Position numbers and translations under genes: made by a program. Shown one piece after another: positions 1 to 8,000 of a stretch of DNA of 8,676 nt. This DNA is from an uncultured Acidobacteriota bacterium (GTDB lineage Bacteria > Acidobacteriota > Terriglobia > Terriglobales > Acidobacteriaceae): contig CAIZGA010000201.1 of NCBI GenBank assembly GCA_903932385.1, forward strand, positions 1 to 8,676, read 5' to 3'. Below the pieces are notes generated by a model, which was not told the origin of the DNA, ran no database searches, and saw only the letters and a program-made list of their open reading frames with translations. Within the stretch, counting starts at the first letter, position 1, and each line of letters starts with the position of its first letter.

Positions 1-930
1 GTCAGCTTTGATTATGTCCATCGTCATACTGTAGATGCGGAAATCTATTTCGTACGCAACGCATCGAATGTTGTGACCAATGCAACTCTTTCGTTCCGCG
101 TTCACGGCCGCACTCCGGAACTATGGCACGCAGACTCCGGCAATTCTGTGCCGGCGCTTGTCTACCGCGATCTTGGTGAACAAACGGAAATTCCGCTGGC
201 CGTGCCTGCATATGGTTCCGTCTTTGTAATCTTTCGAAAACCGTCCACACGCCACGCTGTCAGTGTGAAGCGTGATTCACACCAGGTCTATCCCTCGATG
301 CAGCAAGGTGTGGGCGTATTTGCAAACATCACTAAAGCGGATGAGGTACTGACAACGGATCCGGGAACTTATGAACTTACTTTTTCTGATGGCAGCAAAC
401 AGTCCATCAACGTTGCCATACCCGCTAACGCACCGCGCATGGATGACACATGGAAGTTGAGTTTCCCTGTGGGTTGGGGCGCACCGGAATCCATCACCAT
501 GAACAAACTGCAGTCGTGGACAGACTCGCCAATTCCCGGCGTGCGATATTTTTCCGGTACGGTTACATACACCAACACGATTCATGTCCCGGCAGAATTC
601 TCAATCGCAGAGCATGAGGTCTGGCTCGACTTGGGCGATGTTCGCGAAGTCGCCACAGTGAGTGTGAACGGAAAAGAACTTGATACACTCTGGCACGCGC
701 CGTTCCTCGCGCGCATTGACGCTGTATTGCATGCAGGCGACAACACCCTTTCTATCCGCGTTACCAATCTATGGCCGAACAGAATCATTGGCGACCAGCA
801 ACCGGAAGAAAAAGTGCATTACACCAAGACCAACATCATTTACTACACCAAGGATTCGCCGCTGATGCCATCAGGCCTGCTAGCGCCGGTGCGCTTGGTG
901 GTTGCCGCCAGCGGTGCACCGAAGCCATGA
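1..930 (+). CDS. C-terminal part of a GH106-like glycoside hydrolase (probable alpha-L-rhamnosidase), 5' end outside the window
   Basis: Frame 1 is open from the first base to the TGA at 928-930, giving 309 visible residues; the start and catalytic core lie upstream of the window. Visible residues 7-20 (HRHTVDAEIYFVRN) resemble the 'IHR..D.DIYFV.N' segment I associate with large GH106 proteins. Residues from about 147 onward form a galactose-binding-like beta-sandwich: a GVRYFSGTVTYT segment, then VWLDLGDVREVATVSVNGK, then TNLWPNRIIGDQQ, ending in SPLMPSGLLAPVRLVV. This order is typical of the C-terminal end of GH106 and related GH2-like enzymes. GH106 members release terminal alpha-L-rhamnose. 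No catalytic acid can be assigned in the visible part, so activity is inferred from family resemblance only. It lies 101 nt upstream of the GH2 gene on the same strand, which suggests a shared substrate. It could instead be a GH2-type enzyme that shares only this sugar-binding domain. Confidence 0.75.
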   Translation, partial: VSFDYVHRHTVDAEIYFVRNASNVVTNATLSFRVHGRTPELWHADSGNSVPALVYRDLGEQTEIPLAVPAYGSVFVIFRKPSTRHAVSVKRDSHQVYPSMQQGVGVFANITKADEVLTTDPGTYELTFSDGSKQSINVAIPANAPRMDDTWKLSFPVGWGAPESITMNKLQSWTDSPIPGVRYFSGTVTYTNTIHVPAEFSIAEHEVWLDLGDVREVATVSVNGKELDTLWHAPFLARIDAVLHAGDNTLSIRVTNLWPNRIIGDQQPEEKVHYTKTNIIYYTKDSPLMPSGLLAPVRLVVAASGAPKP

Positions 931-936
931 TGTTGA

Positions 937-982
937 CTGCCGATTTACAGTAACGAGTTGCGAGTTACGGCTAATTCACTTG
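937..982. repeat. Intergenic element, copy A (shared with 4791-4827)
   Basis: This 46-nt block between the GH106-like and GH2 genes aligns to a 37-nt block upstream of the GH38 gene with 34 identical bases, four substitutions and three gaps (1, 5 and 3 nt, all extra bases in this copy). The ungapped core is TTACGGCTAATTCACTTG at 965-982, matching 16 of 18 bases at 4810-4827. The block starts 6 nt after the GH106-like stop and ends 49 nt before the GH2 start. It could be a shared operator or a degenerate dispersed intergenic repeat; the sequence alone does not decide. Confidence 0.6.
954..967. repeat. Tandem heptamer CGAGTTG/CGAGTTA
   Basis: Two adjacent 7-nt units, CGAGTTG at 954-960 and CGAGTTA at 961-967, differ only in their last base. 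They lie inside intergenic element copy A and account for most of its extra length relative to copy B, which suggests local slippage duplication. A weak 5-bp inverted repeat (GTAAC 950-954, GTTAC 964-968) spans them. Confidence 0.45.
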
Positions 983-1022
983 TCCGCGTTCTTCGTGGCA
1001 ATCAAAGATGGCGTGATTACTG

Positions 1023-1029
1023 AAGGGGA
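1023..1029 (+). promoter_or_regulatory. Ribosome binding site of the GH2 gene
   Basis: The purine-rich AAGGGGA ends 2 nt before the ATG at 1032. Spacing is tighter than usual, but no other start nearby gives a better signal-peptide N-terminus, so ATG 1032 is kept. Confidence 0.5.
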
Positions 1030-1031
1030 TT

Positions 1032-4000
1032 ATGCAAATTAGAAACTCTGTGGGCCGCGCTCTGTTGCTGGCAATGATCTTCGCCTCTGCAGGCCTTCAC
1101 GTATCGCGCGCGCAAGTGGGATCATTTCCCGTTTTCGATGGTCGCTTTGATCCCGATGCTGTCGGCCCGTACAACGGCAACTTTCTTCCCGATGGCGAAG
1201 GCCTCGAGAAAAAGATTGACATAGCTGATCCCGGACTGACTACAGCATCACCGTGGACTCTATATTGTTGGATTCATCCCAGCGAACCGCTCACGCATAC
1301 GGCACTCATCGCAGGCATCGGCGACCCGAATGAAGAATATCCCCGTTATCTAATCGCTAGCGATGGAAGGCTGGCATTATGGCTTGGCGGAAAAAATCTA
1401 CTCACCTCAAAGTCAGCACAGCTCACCACCAACCAGTGGCAGTTAATTGCAGCCACTTTCGACGGTGGTAGTTACCATCTCTATCTGAACGGAGTAGAAG
1501 TTGCTAATGGCAGCTACGCCTCTGGTCCGGCAAGCGGAACGTTGAAGCTAGCGCCTGCCCCGCCGTCATGGATTGGGAACAAACCAACGCAATCTACGCC
1601 CTACCAGCAAATGCACTACAGTGGAAAAATTGCCCAGCTGGTATTTCTACATCGCTCCTTGAGTGCGCAGGAATTTCTACTGGGCTTCAAGCAGCATGGG
1701 GATTTCTCGTTGATTGAATTTGAAAACGGCACCAAGTCCTGGCCGAAGCAATCTGGCGGCTACATTGGTGCCACTTCGCCGCAAGACCCATCCATGCTTC
1801 CTCATGGCAAAGCGCCCGTGGGCAGGCCTGTTGCATTGCCGCTAACGCCAGCCGGCCCAGCATTGCAATCATCAGGAGAAAATCAATGGACGCTGGCCGA
1901 TGACTGGTACCTTGCCCCAGCTCCGACAGTGCATGCGGATGGCGGACAAATTTCCCGCACCGGTTTCAGTAATAAGGGTTGGTGGCGTGCCACAGTTCCC
2001 GGCACGGTACTCACCACCATGGTGGATCGCGGTGTCTACCCGGACCCGTATTACGGCCTCAATGAAATTGCGATACCGGAATCACTGAACAAGCAGGACT
2101 ATTGGTATCGCGTTGAATTCGATGCTCCTGCAAATTTCTCTCAAAAGCAGCTTGCGTTGAACTTTCTCGGCATCAACTATAAGGCTGAAGTCTGGTTGAA
2201 TGGCACACGGCTGGGCGAAGTTAAAGGTGCATTCATCCGCGGAGTCTTTGATGTTAGCCATGCAATCCATGCAGGTGAAGCGAATGCGTTGGCTGTAAAA
2301 ATCTCACCTCCGCCGCATCCCGGCTTCGGCGAGGAGCAATCCATCAAGGCCGGCCCCGGAACCAACGGCGGCGTGCTTGCAATTGATGGTCCCACATTTT
2401 TCGCCAGCGAAGGTTGGGACTGGATGCCGGCAATTCGCGACCGCGATTCCGGTATCTGGCAGCCGGTGACGATTACTGCGACCGACGCGGTAAAAATCGG
2501 CGATGCGCAGGTCATCACCACACTGCCGCTGCCTGATACAAACTTCGCCGACGTTGCCATTACGGTTCCGGTCAGCAATCAATCCAACGCAATCGTGCAT
2601 GGCACACTAACTGCGGAATTTGAAAATGTCAGTGTGCAAAAAGATGTGGTTCTTGCTCCGGGTGATTCCGACATCACGTTTTCACCTGCTGAATTTGCAA
2701 AACTTCACGTTGAGCATCCGCGGCTCTGGTGGCCGAATGGCTACGGCTCGCCGGAGCTGTATCACCTGAAATTATCGTTCACACAAAACGGCGCTATTTC
2801 GGATGTGAAGCATCTGCGCTTCGGCATTCGCGAAGTAACGTACGAACTCAGCGTGATGGATAGCTCCGGTCATGTGCGTCGTATTGAATACTCGCCGACC
2901 ACGGCCTACCTGCATCAGCAGCATGTGTTGGATGTTTCCCATGAGGGCATTCGCAGTGTTCCCGGCGCAGACCCGCCGTCGCAAAAGCCAGATGATGCCG
3001 GCTTCATCGCGTTGAAGGCTCTCGCATCGCAGGCGGGCATCAGCGTGGCCGCGCCCACAAAATCTGAAAAAGATTTCTGGCATTCGTGGGTAATCTCTTT
3101 CGCGCCCGGTGGCGATACCTCGCCAGCTATCGCAGCCAGCAATCACACAGGCGCAGCGCCGTACCTTGTCATCAAAGTCAATGGAGTTCGCATCGCCTGT
3201 CGCGGCGGCAACTGGGGGCTGGATGACATGATGAAACGCGTCTCGCGCTCGCGGCTGGAACCTTACTTCCGCTTGTCGCGCGAGGCCAATACCAACATGA
3301 TTCGCAATTGGACCGGCGAGAATGAGGAGGAAGTCTTCTACGATCTCGCCGATGAATACGGCATGCTGGTGTGGAATGATTTCTGGGAGTCGAATCAGGA
3401 CCACACCCTTCCCGCAGAAGATACCGACCTGTTCCTTCGCAACGCGCGCGATACCATCCTTCGCTTTCGCAACCATCCCTCCATAGTGGTCTGGTGCGGT
3501 CGCAATGAAGGCGTTCCCCAGCCAGTGTTGAATGAAGGCCTCGATGCGCTCATCCGCGAACTTGATGGCACTCGCTACTATTCACCCGGCTCCAACCATA
3601 TCGAGTTGCAGGACAGCGGCCCCTATTCCTACACGGATGCGCGTCGTTACTACACGGAAATCAATCATGGTTTTTCTGTGGAGACCGGAACCGCTTCCAT
3701 TCCAACGCTGGAAACCTTGCAGCGATATATTCCGCAGGCCGATCAGTGGCCCATCAATGACGTCTGGGCGTATCACGATTTTGTCCCCAACAAAGCGCGG
3801 CCCTTCCTGCAGGCAATGCAATCGGAGTTCGGCGCGGCTACTAGTCTGGAAGATTTTGAACGCAAGGCCCAGATGCTCAACTACACGTCTCATCGCGCAA
3901 TTTTTGAGGGGATGGATGCGCATCTGTGGTCACCAAACAGCGGTCGCTTGCTGTGGATGACGCAGCCCGCATGGCCCAGCACGCTCTGGCAGATTTACAG

Positions 4001-4685
4001 CATTGACTACGATACGCAGTCGTCATTTTACGGCGTGAAGAAAGCCTGTGAACCGCAACATGTTCAGCTGGACCTTTCCAACTACAACGTGGACGTGATC
4101 AACACAACGCGCGACGCATTGGCAGCCGTCACCGTTACTGCAGACGTCTATTCCCTGCAGAATGTTTTGCTGCAACATTCTGAAAAGATAATCAGCGTTG
4201 CCGCCGATAACGTTACACACGTCATGCAGCCCGATATCAAATCGTTGCTCGCATCCGGTAACGTTGTGTTTGTTAAGCTTGCGATGAAGTCTTCTGATGG
4301 CAAAGTGCTTTCGATGAATCTCTACTGGCTGGGAGCCAGCGACGCTTCCTATCAGCAACTCAACCAGCTACCCGCTGCAAACTTGTCTATTCATGCAGGG
4401 TCGTTGCGCAGTACCGGCGAGGCGAAACTCAGGGTCCACGTCAGCAACGCCGGCAACGTGGCCGCACTACAGGTCAAGCTCGTACTGCAAGCGGCAGACG
4501 GCAGCCGCATCCTGCCTGCCTACTACAGCGATAATTACATTTCGCTCCTACCCGGCGAGCAGCAGGATATCGAGATTGCATATCCGGCTGCACCGGCAAC
4601 TGCAGCGCCGCAACTGGCAATTCGCGGATGGAATCTGCAGCCGCAACTGGTACATGTTGCATCAGAGTCGAGCCAGTTACACTAA
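1032..4685 (+). CDS. Exported LamG-containing glycoside hydrolase family 2 protein, beta-mannosidase-like
   Basis: This 1217-residue protein begins with a Sec signal peptide: Arg4/Arg9, a hydrophobic core, and probable cleavage after VSRA27 before QVG. Residues about 53-215 form a LamG/concanavalin A-like domain (SPWTLYCWIHP, NQWQLIAATFDGGSYHLYLNG, IAQLVFLHRSLSAQEF). The GH2 sugar-binding domain follows at about 287-425 (TVPGTVLTTMVDRGVYPDPYYGLN), then an Ig-like domain (about 480-605), an unusual segment of about 100 residues (608-710), and the TIM barrel from about 711 (VNGVRIACRGGNW). The probable acid/base is E826 in CGRNEG and the probable nucleophile E932 in QSEFGAA. C-terminal Ig-like domains run to the end; about 1125-1210 (AYYSDNYISLLPGE) resembles the exo-glucosaminidase Ig fold. 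As I recall, characterised GH2 exo-beta-glucosaminidases use Asp as the acid, so Glu here favours a beta-mannosidase or endo-beta-mannosidase role. The adjacent GH38 alpha-mannosidase agrees. Family is secure; substrate is inferred. Confidence 0.9.
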   Translation: MQIRNSVGRALLLAMIFASAGLHVSRAQVGSFPVFDGRFDPDAVGPYNGNFLPDGEGLEKKIDIADPGLTTASPWTLYCWIHPSEPLTHTALIAGIGDPNEEYPRYLIASDGRLALWLGGKNLLTSKSAQLTTNQWQLIAATFDGGSYHLYLNGVEVANGSYASGPASGTLKLAPAPPSWIGNKPTQSTPYQQMHYSGKIAQLVFLHRSLSAQEFLLGFKQHGDFSLIEFENGTKSWPKQSGGYIGATSPQDPSMLPHGKAPVGRPVALPLTPAGPALQSSGENQWTLADDWYLAPAPTVHADGGQISRTGFSNKGWWRATVPGTVLTTMVDRGVYPDPYYGLNEIAIPESLNKQDYWYRVEFDAPANFSQKQLALNFLGINYKAEVWLNGTRLGEVKGAFIRGVFDVSHAIHAGEANALAVKISPPPHPGFGEEQSIKAGPGTNGGVLAIDGPTFFASEGWDWMPAIRDRDSGIWQPVTITATDAVKIGDAQVITTLPLPDTNFADVAITVPVSNQSNAIVHGTLTAEFENVSVQKDVVLAPGDSDITFSPAEFAKLHVEHPRLWWPNGYGSPELYHLKLSFTQNGAISDVKHLRFGIREVTYELSVMDSSGHVRRIEYSPTTAYLHQQHVLDVSHEGIRSVPGADPPSQKPDDAGFIALKALASQAGISVAAPTKSEKDFWHSWVISFAPGGDTSPAIAASNHTGAAPYLVIKVNGVRIACRGGNWGLDDMMKRVSRSRLEPYFRLSREANTNMIRNWTGENEEEVFYDLADEYGMLVWNDFWESNQDHTLPAEDTDLFLRNARDTILRFRNHPSIVVWCGRNEGVPQPVLNEGLDALIRELDGTRYYSPGSNHIELQDSGPYSYTDARRYYTEINHGFSVETGTASIPTLETLQRYIPQADQWPINDVWAYHDFVPNKARPFLQAMQSEFGAATSLEDFERKAQMLNYTSHRAIFEGMDAHLWSPNSGRLLWMTQPAWPSTLWQIYSIDYDTQSSFYGVKKACEPQHVQLDLSNYNVDVINTTRDALAAVTVTADVYSLQNVLLQHSEKIISVAADNVTHVMQPDIKSLLASGNVVFVKLAMKSSDGKVLSMNLYWLGASDASYQQLNQLPAANLSIHAGSLRSTGEAKLRVHVSNAGNVAALQVKLVLQAADGSRILPAYYSDNYISLLPGEQQDIEIAYPAAPATAAPQLAIRGWNLQPQLVHVASESSQLH

Positions 4686-4688
4686 GAC

Positions 4689-4724
4689 AAATCGCCTCGC
4701 AGTCTGTGCGCGCTATGGCGATTT
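4689..4724 (+). terminator. Nested hairpin just after the GH2 stop, possible terminator without a U tract
   Basis: A perfect 8-bp inverted repeat, AAATCGCC (4689-4696) with GGCGATTT (4717-4724), encloses a second 4-bp stem, CGCA (4698-4701) with TGCG (4707-4710), with a 5-nt loop. It begins 3 nt after the stop codon. The following bases (CAGGCGG) are not a T run, so it is not a canonical Rho-independent terminator. It may protect the mRNA 3' end or help Rho-dependent ending. Confidence 0.35.
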
Positions 4725-4765
4725 CAGGCGGCGGATAGCTCGCATCGTCATGGCTGCATAATTCA

Positions 4766-4790
4766 CAAGCCATTGAATGTAAATGGCTTG
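4766..4790. terminator. Perfect 9-bp inverted repeat, possible transcription end or RNA-stability hairpin
   Basis: CAAGCCATT (4766-4774) and AATGGCTTG (4782-4790) are exact reverse complements around a 7-nt loop. There is no T run on either strand next to it, so a standard intrinsic terminator is not supported. It abuts intergenic element copy B directly. Confidence 0.4.
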
Positions 4791-4827
4791 CTGCCGTTTA
4801 CTGTATTGCTTACGGTAAATTCACTTG
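4791..4827. repeat. Intergenic element, copy B (shared with 937-982)
   Basis: This is the shorter copy of the element found upstream of the GH2 gene; its core is TTACGGTAAATTCACTTG (4810-4827). Here it lies immediately after the 9-bp hairpin and ends 197 nt before the GH38 start. Parts of it can pair in two exclusive ways: TTTAC 4797-4801 with GTAAA 4815-4819, or CGGTAA 4813-4818 with TTACCG 4836-4841. No copy is visible in the 41-nt gap before the last gene. Confidence 0.6.
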
Positions 4828-4904
4828 CCAGTCCATTACCGCGCCGGAAAGACTCAGCTCGCATGATAAGAGGTTGATTCAGCATGTCTTCTCAAGCAAA
4901 GATA

Positions 4905-4920
4905 GATGCAGGTCTGCATC
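4905..4920. promoter_or_regulatory. 16-nt near-palindrome, candidate operator upstream of GH38
   Basis: GATGCAGGTCTGCATC has two 7-bp arms (4905-4911 and 4914-4920) that are exact reverse complements, with only the central GT breaking symmetry. It lies 104 nt before the GH38 start. Size and symmetry suit a dimeric repressor or activator site. The 2-nt centre is too short for an RNA hairpin loop with all pairs formed, so a DNA-binding site is the more natural reading. The binding protein cannot be named. Confidence 0.35.
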
Positions 4921-5006
4921 ATAAGTAATGAAAGTCTTGAGTATCGTAAACGTCGCTGGCAATCTGCATTTGAGCGATAGAACCCATAACGAAAATCCAT
5001 TACATC

Positions 5007-5013
5007 GGAAGGA
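5007..5013 (+). promoter_or_regulatory. Ribosome binding site of the GH38 gene
   Basis: GGAAGGA lies 11 nt before the ATG at 5025, slightly long but acceptable spacing. That ATG gives a signal peptide directly, which supports the start. Confidence 0.6.
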
Positions 5014-5024
5014 ATCTCTGGGTC

Positions 5025-8000
5025 ATGAAAAGATTTTTTTGTGTATTTGCAGTGCTTGCTATGTTTAGCGCTGGAACCGTGTGGTCACAATCCAACCAGC
5101 AGATTGCAGAGATGACAAGGAGCTTGCCGGACTCTGCTCGGCAGACGATTGAGCGGCTCGGCCAGATGAACCGGCTGATGGATGGCAAGTGGCGTGTACA
5201 CCCTGGCAATCTTGCGCATGGCGAAAGTGTAGATCTGGATGACTCCACCTGGGATGTGGCCAAGTCCGGCACCGAGTATGGCAAGGATGCCGTCTGGTTT
5301 CGCCAGTGGATTGAAGTTCCGAAAAATCTGCGCGGGTATGATTTGACCGGCGCGCGCATCTGGTTTAATTTTCAGGCGCGTATCGTCGGCACGGGTAGCT
5401 TGAACGAGATTATTTATTTTGACGGCCGCCGCGTTGCGTTAGGAGAAAGTCTGGAGCAGCTGGAGCTGTTTGCCAACGCCAAACCCGGCGATAAGATTCT
5501 GGTGGCAGTCAAGCTTCTGGAGACCGATGGCAGCAAGCGTTTTACTGGCGCCATGGAGCGGGTTGAATTTTCATCTGACCGTCCCAATCCACAGGACCTG
5601 CGCGATGAGTTTGCTTCCATCGCTGAATTGATTCCCAGCATTTCAAAAAACATTCCTGCTGATAAGGCCACATTAGTCAAGGCCGTTGCGCAGGTGGATA
5701 TCAATGCGTTGGATGCCGGAAATCAGCAGCAGTTTGATGCTTCTCTTCGCGCGGCAGAGTCCACATTAGCAACACTCAAGCCGATGTTGCAGCAGCTCAC
5801 CGTCAAGCTGGATGGCGACGCGCATATTGATGCGGCATGGTTGTGGCCGCGCAGCGAAACCGTTGATGTCGTCAAGCGCACCTTCTCCACCGCGCTGCAG
5901 TTGATGGATGAATACCCCGGCTACATCTATACGCAGTCGGCCTCGCAGTACAACGAATGGCTCGCAGACAAATATCCTGACATCAATAATCAAATCAAAA
6001 AACGCATTAGCGAAGGTCGTTGGGAGATAGTCGGTGGCATGTGGGTTGAGCCTGACCTGAATATTCCCGATGGCGAATCCACCGCGCGGTCCATTCTGCT
6101 GGGCAAGCGTTGGTTTCAGCAGCAGTACGGTGTGGATGTGCGCGTTGGTTGGAATCCCGATTCTTTCGGCTACAACTGGCAGTTGCCGCAAATCTATAAA
6201 AAGTCCGGCATTGATTATTTCGTAACGCAGAAAATGTCGTGGAATGACACGAACAAACTTCCGCTGGAAATTTTCTGGTGGCAGTCGCCGGATGGCAGCA
6301 AAGTGCTTACATATTTTCCGCATGGATATGGCAATCGCCTCCTCAACCCGGTACGGCTCTCCAATGACTTTGTGCAGGCGCGTACCTTTGCGCCAGGCAT
6401 GACGCAAATGCTGGACCTGTATGGCGTGGGCGATCACGGCGGCGGGCCAACGCGCGACATGCTGGACGAAGGCCTGCATTGGATGCAGCCGAAGATGGTT
6501 GCTCCGAAGATGGTGTTCGGTTCCGCGACAGAATTTCTTGACAGCATTAAAAAACAAGTGGCGCCGACTTCGAAAACGTGGAACTACTCCAGCATCGCGA
6601 AGGGCTATGTGTTTCCTGCCGAACCGCCGGCTGGCGAAGTTTCCATCCCCACTTGGAACGATGAACTCTATCTGGAATACCATCGCGGCGTTTACACCAC
6701 ACAGGCCGGCATGAAGCGCAATCTGCGTCAGGGCCCGGTAGAAACTCTGAATGCAGAAAAATATGCATCTCTGGCATGGCTGGATGGCGACTCATATCCT
6801 GGCAATCGCCTGACCGATGCCTGGGAGAAAATTACCTTCAACGGTTTCCATGACCTCGCCGCCGGATCCGGCATTGCCGTCATCTACCGCGACGCGCAGA
6901 AGGACTTCGACGACGTCAATTGGGAGACGAATGAAGTCTCCACCAAGGCGCTCAAGACGCTTGCGTCGCATGTGGATACAAAAGTTGCCGGCAATGTTCC
7001 CGTGCTCGTCTTCAATCCTCTGGCGTGGAAACGTAGCGGCAGCGTCACGGTGGATGTGCAGATGCCTTCGGCGACGGAAAATGTTTCTGTGCTGGATGCG
7101 AGCGGGAAAGTGCTGCCCTCGGAAGTGCTTTCGAAAGATGCCAAGCTTGGCACCTTCCATCTGCTGGTGCAGGCAAACGATGTTCCCTCGATGGGATACA
7201 AAGTGCTGCACGTTGTGGCGGGTAGCCAGAAGTTTGCCAGCACGCTGAAGGTCAGCGGTTTGACCATGGAAAATTCAGACATCCGCGTAGTGGTTGATGC
7301 GAAGACCGGCTGCATCACCAGCCTCTATGACAAGCAGTCGAAGTTTGAGTCGCTCGCTGCCGACAGTTGCGGCAATCAACTGCAGGCCTTCAAAGACAAG
7401 CCCACAAACTATGACGCGTGGAATATTGATCCGGGCACACTGGATGTTCCGCCTACATTGCTGACGCAGACCGACTCTGTTGCCGTCGTCGAAAACACTC
7501 CCATGCGCGGCATCATTCGTGTTGCGCGTACCTGGCAGGGATCGAAGTTCGTGCAGCAGATTATTCTCACCGCAAACAGCGATGAAGTCGAAGTGGTGAA
7601 TGATATCGACTGGCATGAAACGCATATCCTGTTGAAGAGTGCCTTTGCACTGGCAGCTACCGCGCCCAATGCGACGTATGAGATTCCCTATGGAACCATT
7701 CAGCGTCCAACCACTCGTAACAACAGTTGGGAAAAGGCACGCTTTGAAGTGCCCGCGCAAAATTGGGCAGACCTGGGCGACGGCCAGCACGGCTTCACTC
7801 TGATTAACGACAGCAAGTTCGGTTATGACGATGCCGGCAACGTGATGCGTTTGACGCTGCTGCGTTCGCCGACCTCGCCGGACCCCGACGCCGATCGCGG
7901 CCATCAGCACTTCAGCTACGCGCTCTATCCCCACGCCGGTGATTGGAAGCAGGCCATGAGTGTGCGACATGGATACGAGTTCAACTACAAGCTGAGCGCG

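Larger units (their letters stand above)
4686..5024. other. Non-coding region between the GH2 and GH38 genes, rich in inverted repeats
   Basis: These 339 nt contain no credible gene. They hold the nested hairpin (4689-4724), the 9-bp hairpin (4766-4790), intergenic element copy B (4791-4827), the 16-nt palindrome (4905-4920) and the GH38 ribosome binding site (5007-5013). A 6-bp inverted pair, CTCAAG 4891-4896 and CTTGAG 4936-4941, encloses the palindrome. A promoter for GH38 is expected here because of the length. The best pair I can find (TTGATT 4874-4879 with GATAGA 4901-4906, spacing 21) is too poor to call. Confidence 0.6.

Noticed and set aside
1000..1018. Inverted repeat AATCA/TGATT just upstream of the GH2 ribosome binding site
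   Set aside because: Only 5 bp arms with a 9-nt spacer, expected by chance in AT-richer intergenic sequence.
2772..3476. 234-codon open frame on the - strand
   Set aside because: Antisense to the GH2 insertion and barrel; the + strand protein is continuous and motif-supported across it.
4874..4906. Possible promoter TTGATT ... GATAGA upstream of GH38
   Set aside because: Spacing of 21 nt and a poor -10 match make it indistinguishable from chance.
4928..5068. Small + strand frame of 46 codons from ATG 4928, overlapping the GH38 start
   Set aside because: It has no ribosome binding site, overlaps the well-supported GH38 signal peptide in another frame, and its translation shows no recognisable features.
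5766..6683. 305-codon open frame on the - strand
   Set aside because: It lies entirely opposite the GH38 catalytic domain, whose zinc and nucleophile motifs prove the + strand frame; the translation is an antisense shadow.
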